Below, piece by piece: positions 55,911 to 63,792 of a DNA stretch of 64,000 bases; within the stretch, counting starts at the first letter, position 1, and every line of letters begins with the position of its first letter. The notes below the pieces were generated by a model. The model ran no database searches, was not told where the DNA came from, and saw only the letters and a program-made list of their open reading frames with translations. The DNA is from Marivita lacus (GTDB taxonomy: Bacteria > Pseudomonadota > Alphaproteobacteria > Rhodobacterales > Rhodobacteraceae). Made by a program: the position numbers and the translations under genes. The DNA lies in the NCBI RefSeq assembly GCF_014637725.1, contig NZ_BMFC01000014.1, forward strand, positions 1-64,000. Reading direction: 5' to 3'.

Positions 55911-55977
55911 GGGTTGTCGCGTTTGTGAGGGCGTTTTACAGCGAGCCAAGACTTATCGGCGAAGTTGCGCAGAGGCT

Positions 55978-56008
55978 ACAAATAGGTCATTCTGACTGAC
56001 CTATTTGT
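55978..56008. promoter_or_regulatory. 12-bp perfect inverted repeat downstream of the antiporter
   Basis: ACAAATAGGTCA (55978-55989), seven bases, then TGACCTATTTGT (55997-56008). It lies in the 277-base gap between the convergent antiporter and tyrosine-phosphatase genes, which is A/T-rich and otherwise empty. No T run follows, so it could be an operator, a weak terminator or a remnant of a mobile element. Confidence 0.55.
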
Positions 56009-56187
56009 CCTTGCATGGGCGGTCTTGACCTGAAGGACCACCTCGCTGCTTTATCCACTCGCCTTTTCAAACCCTAGATTTCTCCTATAATATCAAATAC
56101 TTAAATCTTGACGGCAGCGATACGCCAATTGCAATTATGCTTATGCAGGCAATGTTCAGAAACGGGTGATCGAGGCGCTCGTCCGTG

Positions 56188-56697
56188 TCAGTCCTCGTGA
56201 CGCAGGAACACCGCCGGTTCACGCTTGGCGGCGAGGGCCCACGCCATCTGCGCGTCCGTCTCGACCGCGCAGGGCCGGACCTGGCGCAGCCGGTTCAAGG
56301 CATCATCCGCCGCTTCGCCCATCTCGATCATCAGCCGCAGCGCCACCATGCCGGACCGCCCGCACCCACCGCGACAATGCACCAGAACCCGACCACCACC
56401 GGTCAGGGCGCGCCGCGCAGAGCTGCTGACCTCGGGCCATGCCTCCTCGAATTCCGCGTCGGGAACGCCAAAATCATGAATCGGCAAATGTTCCCAGCGG
56501 GTTCCGGTGTCCGAAAGGGTGCGCCACAATCCGGTCGCCCCCGCCGACACGAGCTCCGCCTCGGTCACAAGTGACATCACGATCGACGGCTTCCATGCGA
56601 TGATGTGCGTGATGTCGCCAGCATAATCGCGCTCCCCGCCCGGAATCGGCGAAATGGCCAGAATGCCCTGTCCGACCGACACCGCGTAGACGATCAT
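56188..56697 (-). CDS. tyrosine/dual-specificity phosphatase-family protein
   Basis: 169 residues. The cysteine-phosphatase P-loop is H107-C108-RGGCG-R114-S115-G116, an intact C-X5-R. A candidate general acid is Asp75 in PIHDFGVPD. The fold is closest to CDKN3/PTP-like bacterial proteins. Cytoplasmic; substrate unknown. It has its own start with no close upstream gene on its strand (202-base gap). Confidence 0.88.
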   Translation of the reverse strand: MIVYAVSVGQGILAISPIPGGERDYAGDITHIIAWKPSIVMSLVTEAELVSAGATGLWRTLSDTGTRWEHLPIHDFGVPDAEFEEAWPEVSSSARRALTGGGRVLVHCRGGCGRSGMVALRLMIEMGEAADDALNRLRQVRPCAVETDAQMAWALAAKREPAVFLRHED

Positions 56698-56899
56698 CTC
56701 ACACCCTTTTGCGCCTCGAACGAGACGTCGCTGCGGATGTTGCCGATTTCAAACCCAGTGAAAAACCGGTGCGCGCATGACCCTCGACTGCGACGACGAT
56801 CTTCGATCTTGCGGCTGCCGCGACTGCCCTTCAGGCGCATATCATCCCCCCTCACTCAGGGTTTCATGATACACAAGCCACCCACGCAGGATAGCCCCA

Positions 56900-57691
56900 T
56901 CAATCGGCGTGACGGATCACCTTGGCGAGCGCCGCAAAGATCTGGGCGTTGGCGCACAGAACCGAACCGTCTTCCAAAGGCACCTGCCCAGGACGCACCC
57001 CTTCGACCAAGGCGCCCGCTTCGGCTGCGATCAACACGCCGGCCGCCAGATCGGTCACCGCGCCTTCGCGCTGCCAGAATCCGTCGAACCGCCCTGCCGC
57101 AACATAAGAGAGGTCCAAAGCCGACGATCCCGAGGCCCGCATGCCCGAACATTCCGGCATCACCCGTGCAAGATCCTTCAACGTGGCAGGCAAGGTCCGC
57201 TTCACGCTGAAGGGAACGGCGTGGCCCAACACCGCCTCGACCAGCTTGGTCCGGCTCGACACGCGCATGCGCTTGTTGTCGTTCAACCAGGCACCCTGCC
57301 CTTTTTCGGCATAGAACATCTCGTCCTTCGCGGGGTCGAACACCACCGCCGAAACGATCTGGCCCTTGTGTTCCAGCGCGATGGACACGGCGAAATGCGG
57401 CTGCCCGTGCAGGAAATTCGCACGGCCCTCGATCGGGTTCACGATCCAGCGGCGCGTCGGGTCTTCGCCCTCGGTCTCGCCCGTCGGGTCGACATAGCCA
57501 TAGGTCCCACGTGCGCCCGTCAGGTCATCGCGCAGGATGGCCCCTGCCGCCGTGGCCGAGCGCGAGACAAACTCGACAGCGTTCGACGCCGAGGTCTGCA
57601 GGTTCTCGACCTCGCGGAAGTCCTTGTTGAGCGACCGACCCGCCTTGCGGGCGGCTTTGATCATGATGTTGAGATTGGCGCTACCCTGCAT
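56900..57691 (-). CDS. inositol-monophosphatase-family protein with degenerate active site
   Basis: 263 residues from the ATG at 57691 (GGAGG 6 bases upstream; the ATG at 57694 is too close). The fold matches SuhB/IMPase through its length: MQGSANLNIMIKAARKAGRSL, FLHGQPHFAVSIALEHKG, VVFDPAKDEMFYAEKGQGAW. The metal motifs are altered. The usual D-P-[IL]-D-G-T-x-N-F is N85-P-I-E88-G-R90-A-N-F; the G-E-E motif is V-D-P-T-G-E-T; W-D-x-A-A-G is T-D-L-A-A-G (Asp214 kept). The frame is intact. Probably a pseudoenzyme with a binding or regulatory role. Confidence 0.85.
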   Translation of the reverse strand: MQGSANLNIMIKAARKAGRSLNKDFREVENLQTSASNAVEFVSRSATAAGAILRDDLTGARGTYGYVDPTGETEGEDPTRRWIVNPIEGRANFLHGQPHFAVSIALEHKGQIVSAVVFDPAKDEMFYAEKGQGAWLNDNKRMRVSSRTKLVEAVLGHAVPFSVKRTLPATLKDLARVMPECSGMRASGSSALDLSYVAAGRFDGFWQREGAVTDLAAGVLIAAEAGALVEGVRPGQVPLEDGSVLCANAQIFAALAKVIRHAD

Positions 57692-57869
57692 CATGGGCCT
57701 CCGGCTGTTCGGGATCAGACCGGGCGTATAAGCGGGACAGCCACCAATGCCAAGGGGGCGCGGGCGATGACGGCATTTCACGACACTGTCAGCTGTGTAT
57801 CAACCTCCTTCTTTCCGTGGCGTCACCCCCCAACTGTGATGCAAAGTTGTTGAAAAAGGATGAACGCCC

Positions 57870-58316
57870 ATGAACCGCCGCAGATTTTCCGCCCTTGTCC
57901 TCGCCACCCCTGCACTCTGGCTCGCGCGCCCGGCCCTCGCCCGCGAACCCGAGATCTACCAGAACGGCGGAATCGCCATCGACGGCTCTGACCCCGTCGG
58001 CTACTTCACCACGGGCGGCCCGGTGCCCGGCGACGACGTGACCGTGGACTACAAGGGCGCAACCTGGCGCTTTGCCGAGCAAGCCTCCGCCGACGCCTTC
58101 GCCGCCAACCCGACCGCCTACGCCCCCGCCTTCGGAGGCTACTGCGCCTTCGCCGCCTCCCGCGGTTACCTCGCGCCGACAATCCCCGAGGCCTGGACGA
58201 TCCACGAGGGCACGCTCTACCTCAACGCCAACCTGCGCGCCCGTGAGTTATGGCTCGAGGACATCCCCGGCAACATCGCCAAGGGTGAAGCGAATTGGCC
58301 GGGGATTTTGGGCTAA
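57870..58316 (+). CDS. exported YHS-domain protein
   Basis: 148 residues with a Tat-like signal (NRRRFSALVLATPALWLARPALA). The YHS-type core is GIAIDGSDPVGYFTTGGPVPGDDVTVDYKGATWRFAEQASADAFAANPTAYAPAFGGYCAFAASRGYL. The AFGGYCA block with its single cysteine is typical, and the family may bind metal. Periplasmic. Function unknown. Confidence 0.88.
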   Translation: MNRRRFSALVLATPALWLARPALAREPEIYQNGGIAIDGSDPVGYFTTGGPVPGDDVTVDYKGATWRFAEQASADAFAANPTAYAPAFGGYCAFAASRGYLAPTIPEAWTIHEGTLYLNANLRARELWLEDIPGNIAKGEANWPGILG

Positions 58317-58373
58317 CCCGTGGGGTGCGTGATCTCACGCACCCCCGTGCCTCCGCCCGTCAACGTGCTGAAA

Positions 58374-59279
58374 TCACCCCAACAACCCCTCAAACTCCCG
58401 CCATTCCCCCTTGGACATGCCAGAGGTCTCCTGCGTCACGGACTCGCCCTTGAGCATCCGCCGCACGCAGTCCAGCGCGGTCGCCGACAGCGTAGCGCCC
58501 CCCATGCGGTAATCCTCGAAGGCGCGATAAGCGAAGGGAACCCAGTCGGCGACGACTTTGCAAATCTCGTCGGCGTAAACCCTTATTTCATACTGCGCAT
58601 GCGAATCTGCCCGGAGTCGGAGGAAATGGAGCAGGTTGTGCAGATCGACCTTCCAATACCATTGCGTATAGATGTTCGCGGGCAGGTTCATCCGGGCCAG
58701 TTCGCGCGCCAGTCCCTGTTGGCCCTCTTGGCTGATCATCTCTTCGTAATGATCGTAGCAGCGCATCGCGTCCTCGCGCAGCAGGCGCAGCACGCGGTCC
58801 GCTTCCTCACCCTCCAGCGCCGCACCGCGCCCCTGGTTGTTCACCACCGACTGCGCGTTCAGGTGTTCCGGCGCGGGGATATAGAACTCCCGATCCAGAA
58901 TCGAATACCGGGCCGAGTATTCGTTGACGTTGGCCGTGCGGTGCCTGATCCATTGCCGCGCAACGAAAACGGGCAGTTTGACGTGCAGCTTGATCTCGCA
59001 CATCTCGAACGGCGTCGAATGCCAGTGCCGCATCAGATACCGGATCAGCCCTTCGTCGTTCTGTACGGATTTCGTGCCCTTGCCGTACGACACCCGCGCC
59101 GCCTGGCAGATCGCGGCGTCGTCACCCATGTAATCCACCACCCGGATGAACCCGTGATCCAGCACCGGATAGGCGGTATACAGATGCGCCTCCATGCCCT
59201 CGCTGACCGCGCGCAGCGTCTGTTGCGGCGCACCGCGCTGTTCGGTGATTTCGGCCTGTTGTTCCGGCGACAGGGGCAT
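58374..59279 (-). CDS. thyX: FAD-dependent thymidylate synthase
   Basis: 301 residues from the ATG at 59279 (AAAGGATTCGCC upstream). Makes dTMP from dUMP with methylene-THF and NADPH. The ThyX motif [15 protein letters not shown] fits RHRxxSxNxxSxR with Ala in place of the first Ser. Other blocks are [28 protein letters not shown] and [27 protein letters not shown]. It is not linked to folA, as expected of ThyX organisms. Confidence 0.96.
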   Translation of the reverse strand: MPLSPEQQAEITEQRGAPQQTLRAVSEGMEAHLYTAYPVLDHGFIRVVDYMGDDAAICQAARVSYGKGTKSVQNDEGLIRYLMRHWHSTPFEMCEIKLHVKLPVFVARQWIRHRTANVNEYSARYSILDREFYIPAPEHLNAQSVVNNQGRGAALEGEEADRVLRLLREDAMRCYDHYEEMISQEGQQGLARELARMNLPANIYTQWYWKVDLHNLLHFLRLRADSHAQYEIRVYADEICKVVADWVPFAYRAFEDYRMGGATLSATALDCVRRMLKGESVTQETSGMSKGEWREFEGLLG

Positions 59280-59493
59280 GGCGAATCCTTTCCCACTAGG
59301 ATGAGTCGTCACCAACTATATCTCGGGGGGTGCTCCGCAGGAACCACCAAGGATGGTATCTTGCACCGAGGTCGCAGTCCTCCTCTTTTTCGCGCCCACC
59401 CGCGCGCAATGCGTTGACTTTCAACGAACGCCACCGGATTTTCGGAGGAGGGGTCGCACAGAAGACCAAAAGTTAGCCGGGGCAGTATCTTTC

Positions 59494-60639
59494 ATGACAC
59501 GCATTCTATTCCTCATCCTGTGTTTGGGCTTCGTGGCCGCCTGCGACAGCGGCGGAGGCGACGTTCTGCGCGCACCAACCACCGGCGATGGCACCGGAAC
59601 GGATGCCGACGGTGACGGCACCCCGGATGAAACCCCGATCACCAGCGATCGTGGCACCCCGGAACTGCCCCCCGGCACGACGAACCCGACCCCGAACAAC
59701 GAGATCGTCCGCAGGGAAGCGCGCGATGATGAGGACGGCGGAGGTTTCGCAACAAACATCCAATACCTCAACGATCAGGGTCAGGACGAATTCTTCGTCG
59801 ACAACATCGCCTTCGACGGTGACAACGTCTACACGCGCGGCGATCCGGTCACCGGCGTGGCACAGCTTGGGTCATTTGCGGTCTATGAAGGTGCCGAAAC
59901 CACCGAAGACCCGGTGACGGGAACCACGCTGCGCACCTTCACATATCGCGCGATCTATGGCCGCAGCACCAACGGCGAAACGGAATTCGCAATCGTGCGA
60001 TCAGGCTCCTACGTCGATTTCGGCTTCGGCGGCTTTGTCTATCAACGCAACGGGTTCGACGACGATGGCAACGCGGTCAGGCTGGTCCTGCCCGAAGAAG
60101 GGGACGCGCGTTATCTCGGCGATTATGCAGGCATTCGCGTCTTCCGGGGCCGAGGCGGTTTGGAATATGTCGAAGGAGATGCCGAAATCTTCGTCGACTT
60201 CAAAGACTTCAACGATGGCAACCGCGGCGTGGCGCTTTTCGTGAACAACCGTCGCCTGTACGACATCAACGGCACCGAAATCACCCGCACCTATCTGGAC
60301 GCGCTGGGGCGCGGCGATGCAGCCGGTGATGGCTCCACGACGCGGTCGCTGATCCCCGAAATGGACGCAGAAGGCAATCCCGTTCTGCCGGCAATTCGTC
60401 CCGTCATCTCGCCGGATGATGCCGATGCCAATGGTGAAATCGCGGGCGAAGTGTTCGAGATCGCCCAGTTTGACAACGGCGACACAATCGAAAGCGGCGA
60501 GGGCACCTATTTTGCGATCGTCTCTGGAGAGGATGCAGGCGAAATTGTCGGCGTTCTTGTGATGACGGGCGATGACCCGCGCTTTGACAACGAGGTCACC
60601 TACCAGGAAACAGGTGGGTTCATCGTCTATCGCCAGTGA
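59494..60639 (+). CDS. surface lipoprotein candidate, TbpB-like, partner of the Slam protein
   Basis: 381 residues from the ATG at 59494. Lipobox V14-A-A-C17. The residue after the lipidated Cys is Asp. A 50-residue Gly/Thr/Pro/Asp-rich linker follows. The rest is beta-rich: YRAIYGRSTNGETEFAIVRSGSYVDFGFGGFVYQRNGFDDDGNAVRLVLPEEGDARYLGDYAGIRVFRGRGGLEY...GDAEIFVDFKDF. This resembles the barrel domains of transferrin-binding-protein-B-like solute-binding lipoproteins. The stop overlaps the downstream Slam start, so it is the natural cargo. The ligand is unknown. Confidence 0.75.
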   Translation: MTRILFLILCLGFVAACDSGGGDVLRAPTTGDGTGTDADGDGTPDETPITSDRGTPELPPGTTNPTPNNEIVRREARDDEDGGGFATNIQYLNDQGQDEFFVDNIAFDGDNVYTRGDPVTGVAQLGSFAVYEGAETTEDPVTGTTLRTFTYRAIYGRSTNGETEFAIVRSGSYVDFGFGGFVYQRNGFDDDGNAVRLVLPEEGDARYLGDYAGIRVFRGRGGLEYVEGDAEIFVDFKDFNDGNRGVALFVNNRRLYDINGTEITRTYLDALGRGDAAGDGSTTRSLIPEMDAEGNPVLPAIRPVISPDDADANGEIAGEVFEIAQFDNGDTIESGEGTYFAIVSGEDAGEIVGVLVMTGDDPRFDNEVTYQETGGFIVYRQ

Positions 60640-62003
60640 TGCCGTGTATGCGCCGCCGGATCAGCCTGACGCTCGCCGCCTTTATATTGGCCGCGGCGCA
60701 AGCCTCGGCGCAGGCTGTGCTCAGCCCCGAGCAAATGCGAGAACTGGCAGGACAGGCGGTGCTGCAGGGCCAGGCAGGGCTGGCCTATGATCTGACAGGC
60801 GCGCTGATCGACCGTGACGACACCGATCTTGACGCCCACCTGATCCGGTCGCGGGCGGCCCGCAACCTTGGTCGCAACGAAGACGCCCTGACCCATGCGC
60901 GCCGCGCCTGGGCGCTGTCCGATGAGGATCCGGCGAAGTATGCATCCGCGCTCGCGATGGCGCAGGCCCTGTCGTCGTCCGGGCGACGCACTGCCGCGCA
61001 ACTCTGGCTGCGCCGTGCGGTGCAGATCGCTCCGAATGAGGCGCTCAAGGCCCGCGCCGCCGAGGACTTCCGCTATGTGCGGCGGCAAAACCCGTGGTCC
61101 ACAGCCCTGCGGTTTTCGATTGCGCCAAGCTCGAACATCAACAATGGCAGCCGCAACGAAACCTCCGAACTCTTCGGCCTGCCCTTCCAGTTTGCGCTGG
61201 AGGGCGAGGCGCGCGCGCTGTCCGGTGTCGAGATCTCGACCGGGCTGAGCATGCGCTACCGCCTCGCGAACACTGACCGCAAGCGGACCGATCTTCTGTT
61301 CGGTCTGTCGTATCGAACCTATGTGCTCTCCGACGATGCCAAAGATATCGCGCCGGATGCCGAAGGGTCCGATTTTGCCACCGGCTCGGTCTTTGTCGGC
61401 CTGCAGGAGGATTACGCCCTGCCCGGTGGCCGGGCGCGGCTTGGATGGGACGCCCGACTGGGCCGGACCTGGTACGCTGGCAATCCGCTGCTGTCCTATA
61501 CCCGTCTGGGCGCAAATTATCGCCGAGTGGCCGGGGATAACGGGATGCTGAGCCTGTCGCTCAACCGCGAGGGGCAGAACGGCGAAAACGGTCGGCAGGA
61601 TGCGACGATCTGGAGCGCGCAACTGGGTTACGGCATGTCGCTTGCCAGCGGCGATACAGTGTCGCTGTCCACCAGTTTTCTGAACTCGCACAGCGATGCG
61701 GATTACCTCGATTACACGCAACGCGCGATCTCGGCGCGCTACGGCCTGGCCAATCCCATCGGTCCGGCACAACTGGAATTTGGCCTGACCCTGTCCGAAA
61801 AGCGCCATGAGGTGTCGAGCCTGACAGCCGATGGCCGCGACGAGCGCAGCATTTCCGTCAGCGTTACCGCAGCCCTGCCGGAGATCGATTTCTACGGCTT
61901 CATTCCGACAATCACCCTGAATGCGGAGCGGACCGAGGCCAATATCGACCTCTACGAGACCGAAAATTTCGGCATCCAGCTTGGTATTCGATCCGCCTTC
62001 TGA
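60639..62003 (+). CDS. Slam-type surface lipoprotein assembly modifier (type XI secretion)
   Basis: 454 residues. The ATG at 60639 overlaps the previous TGA by one base; the ATG at 60648 is the alternative. The signal peptide is RRRISLTLAAFILAAAQASAQ. A helical TPR-like domain (about 28-145) has DALTHARRAWALSDEDPAKYASALAMAQAL. The hallmark R-R-Q-N-P-W at 148-153 and S-N-I-N-N-G at 165-170 open the 14-strand DUF560 barrel. The last strands are amphipathic and the C-terminal residue is Phe, as in outer-membrane proteins. It should flip its partner lipoprotein to the cell surface. Confidence 0.8.
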   Translation: MPCMRRRISLTLAAFILAAAQASAQAVLSPEQMRELAGQAVLQGQAGLAYDLTGALIDRDDTDLDAHLIRSRAARNLGRNEDALTHARRAWALSDEDPAKYASALAMAQALSSSGRRTAAQLWLRRAVQIAPNEALKARAAEDFRYVRRQNPWSTALRFSIAPSSNINNGSRNETSELFGLPFQFALEGEARALSGVEISTGLSMRYRLANTDRKRTDLLFGLSYRTYVLSDDAKDIAPDAEGSDFATGSVFVGLQEDYALPGGRARLGWDARLGRTWYAGNPLLSYTRLGANYRRVAGDNGMLSLSLNREGQNGENGRQDATIWSAQLGYGMSLASGDTVSLSTSFLNSHSDADYLDYTQRAISARYGLANPIGPAQLEFGLTLSEKRHEVSSLTADGRDERSISVSVTAALPEIDFYGFIPTITLNAERTEANIDLYETENFGIQLGIRSAF

Positions 62004-62072
62004 CACCGCTTTGGCACTCGACATCGCGGCGAATTGGCCTAGCCTCTTGGGGAACCAAACCAAGAGGACACT

Positions 62073-62501
62073 ATGCCCCTACGCTATCTCCATACCATGG
62101 TCCGCGTGAAAGACCTTGAAGAATCGCAGAAATTCTACAGCCTGTTGGGCCTCAAAGAGACCCGTCGCATGGACAATGAAAAGGGGCGGTTCACGCTGAT
62201 CTTCATGGCGCCCGAGGGGCAGGAGGACTGTCCGGTCGAACTGACCTACAACTGGGACGGTGATGACGGACTGCCGTCGGACAGCCGTCATTTCGGCCAC
62301 CTCGCCTACCGCGTCGATAACATTTATGACACCTGCCAGCACCTGATGGACAATGGCGTCACGATCAACCGTCCGCCGCGCGACGGGCATATGGCGTTTG
62401 TGCGCTCACCAGACAACATCTCGATCGAACTGCTGCAGGCCGGCGACGCGCTGCCACCGCAAGAGCCATGGTCCAGCATGGAAAATACCGGTCACTGGTA
62501 A
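62073..62501 (+). CDS. gloA: lactoylglutathione lyase (glyoxalase I)-like protein
   Basis: 142 residues of the VOC fold. Metal-ligand blocks are YLHTMVRVKDLEESQKFYSLLGL (His7), VELTYNWD (Glu), HFGHLAYRVDN (His) and ISIELLQ (Glu), the four ligands expected of GloA. It detoxifies methylglyoxal as the glutathione hemithioacetal. GAGGACACT precedes the start. It lies 69 bases after the Slam gene. Confidence 0.92.
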   Translation: MPLRYLHTMVRVKDLEESQKFYSLLGLKETRRMDNEKGRFTLIFMAPEGQEDCPVELTYNWDGDDGLPSDSRHFGHLAYRVDNIYDTCQHLMDNGVTINRPPRDGHMAFVRSPDNISIELLQAGDALPPQEPWSSMENTGHW

Positions 62502-62505
62502 TGTG

Positions 62506-63216
62506 ATGCGGCACGTCGCGACAGCCCTCGCGCTGGCGGTCTGGTGGGCGTTCGCGGCACCCGTTCAGGCGCAAGGCCACTGCCGACTGGCGCTTGTGCT
62601 TGCGCTCGACGTGTCGTCGTCAGTCGATGCACGGGAATATGAGCTTCAGCGTGACGGCCTTGCCGCCGCGCTGGGTGATCCGACGATCCGCAGCGCGATC
62701 CTCGATGGCGACGGGCATGTCGCCATCACAATCTATGAATGGAGTGGCAGGCGGCAGAGCGTGATGATCCGCGAATGGAGCCGCCTGACCGACAACCGGT
62801 CGATTGACGAAGTCATCCAGTCTCTGCGATCCGCCCCCCGCAGTCATTCGCGGTTCCCCACGGCGATGGGCTATGCGCTTGGATACGGAGCAACGCTGCT
62901 GTCGCGCGGGCCGGAATGTGATCGACGGGTGATCGACCTGTCCGGCGACGGCGAGAACAATGACGGCTTTCCACCGCGTCTGGCTTACACGCATTATCCC
63001 TTTGCCAATGTCACGGTCAACGGCTTGGCAGTGCTGGGCGGGTCGCAGGATGTGGTGGATTACTTCCAGCGCGAGGTGCGCCACGGGTTCGGCGCTTTTG
63101 TCGAAACCTCGGAAGGGTACGAGGGCTACCGAGATGCAATGACCCGCAAGCTGTTGCGCGAGTTGAACGACATGATCCTCGGGGCCAATCCGGTCGAAAG
63201 GTCCCGGCCCGGCTAG
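62506..63216 (+). CDS. DUF1194 exported von Willebrand factor A-like protein
   Basis: 236 residues from the ATG at 62506, four bases past the gloA stop. A signal peptide (MRHVATALALAVWWAFAAPVQA) is followed by a vWA-like domain with a MIDAS motif D35-V-S-S-S39 and VIDLSGDGENNDG. The region ASYNP-like is absent, but GFGAFVETSEGYEGYRDAMTRKLLREL fits DUF1194. Periplasmic, metal-dependent protein interaction is likely. Its last four bases overlap the convergent MarR gene. Confidence 0.88.
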   Translation: MRHVATALALAVWWAFAAPVQAQGHCRLALVLALDVSSSVDAREYELQRDGLAAALGDPTIRSAILDGDGHVAITIYEWSGRRQSVMIREWSRLTDNRSIDEVIQSLRSAPRSHSRFPTAMGYALGYGATLLSRGPECDRRVIDLSGDGENNDGFPPRLAYTHYPFANVTVNGLAVLGGSQDVVDYFQREVRHGFGAFVETSEGYEGYRDAMTRKLLRELNDMILGANPVERSRPG

Positions 63217-63710
63217 TAGATATAGCGGATCTGATCGGTCCAGTAGCGTTCCATGCGGCGCAGGGTGGTGCTCATGTCGCCCAAGGTCCCGTGGTCGATC
63301 ACATTCTTTGCGATCAGCCCATCGGCATGGCGGGCGAAGAGCGCCGAAATGATATCCCGGATTTCGCGTCCGCGTGGCGTCAGCCTGACCCGCACCGACC
63401 TGCGGTCGATCTCGCAGCGCTGGTGATGCATGTATCCCATATCCACGAGTTTCTTGAGGTTGTAGCTGACATTGCTGCCTTGATAATAGCCACGGGTCTT
63501 CAATTCGCCTGCCGTCACCTCGTTGTCCCCGATGTTGAACAGGAGCAGCGCCTGAACAGCGTTGATTTCGAGGATGCCGACCCGTTCGAATTCATCCTTG
63601 ATCACATCGAGCAGCAGGCGGTGCAGACGTTCCACCAGCGCGAGCGCTTCCAGATAGCCGTCCAACATGGCGTTGGCGCCGTTCCGATCAACAGATGCAT
63701 GGATGCTCAT
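63213..63710 (-). CDS. MarR-family regulator (LdtR-like)
   Basis: 165 residues of winged-helix fold: EINAVQALLLFNIGDNEVTAGELKTRGYYQGSNVSYNLKKLVDMGYMHHQRCEIDRRSVRVRLTPRG. The recognition helix is SNVSYNLKKLVD. The N-terminal dimerisation helix is ALALVERLHRLLLDVIKDEFERVG. The pattern is like LdtR of Rhizobiales, which controls cell-wall and osmotic genes. The 82 bases upstream should hold its promoter. Targets unknown. Confidence 0.87.
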   Translation of the reverse strand: MSIHASVDRNGANAMLDGYLEALALVERLHRLLLDVIKDEFERVGILEINAVQALLLFNIGDNEVTAGELKTRGYYQGSNVSYNLKKLVDMGYMHHQRCEIDRRSVRVRLTPRGREIRDIISALFARHADGLIAKNVIDHGTLGDMSTTLRRMERYWTDQIRYIY

Positions 63711-63792
63711 TCGTTTCTCCGCCTTGTCCGTCAGGCAGGAGAATCGTCCATAATCCCCAATAATCAGTTAAGTCCGGAACATTCTTTTCGGC

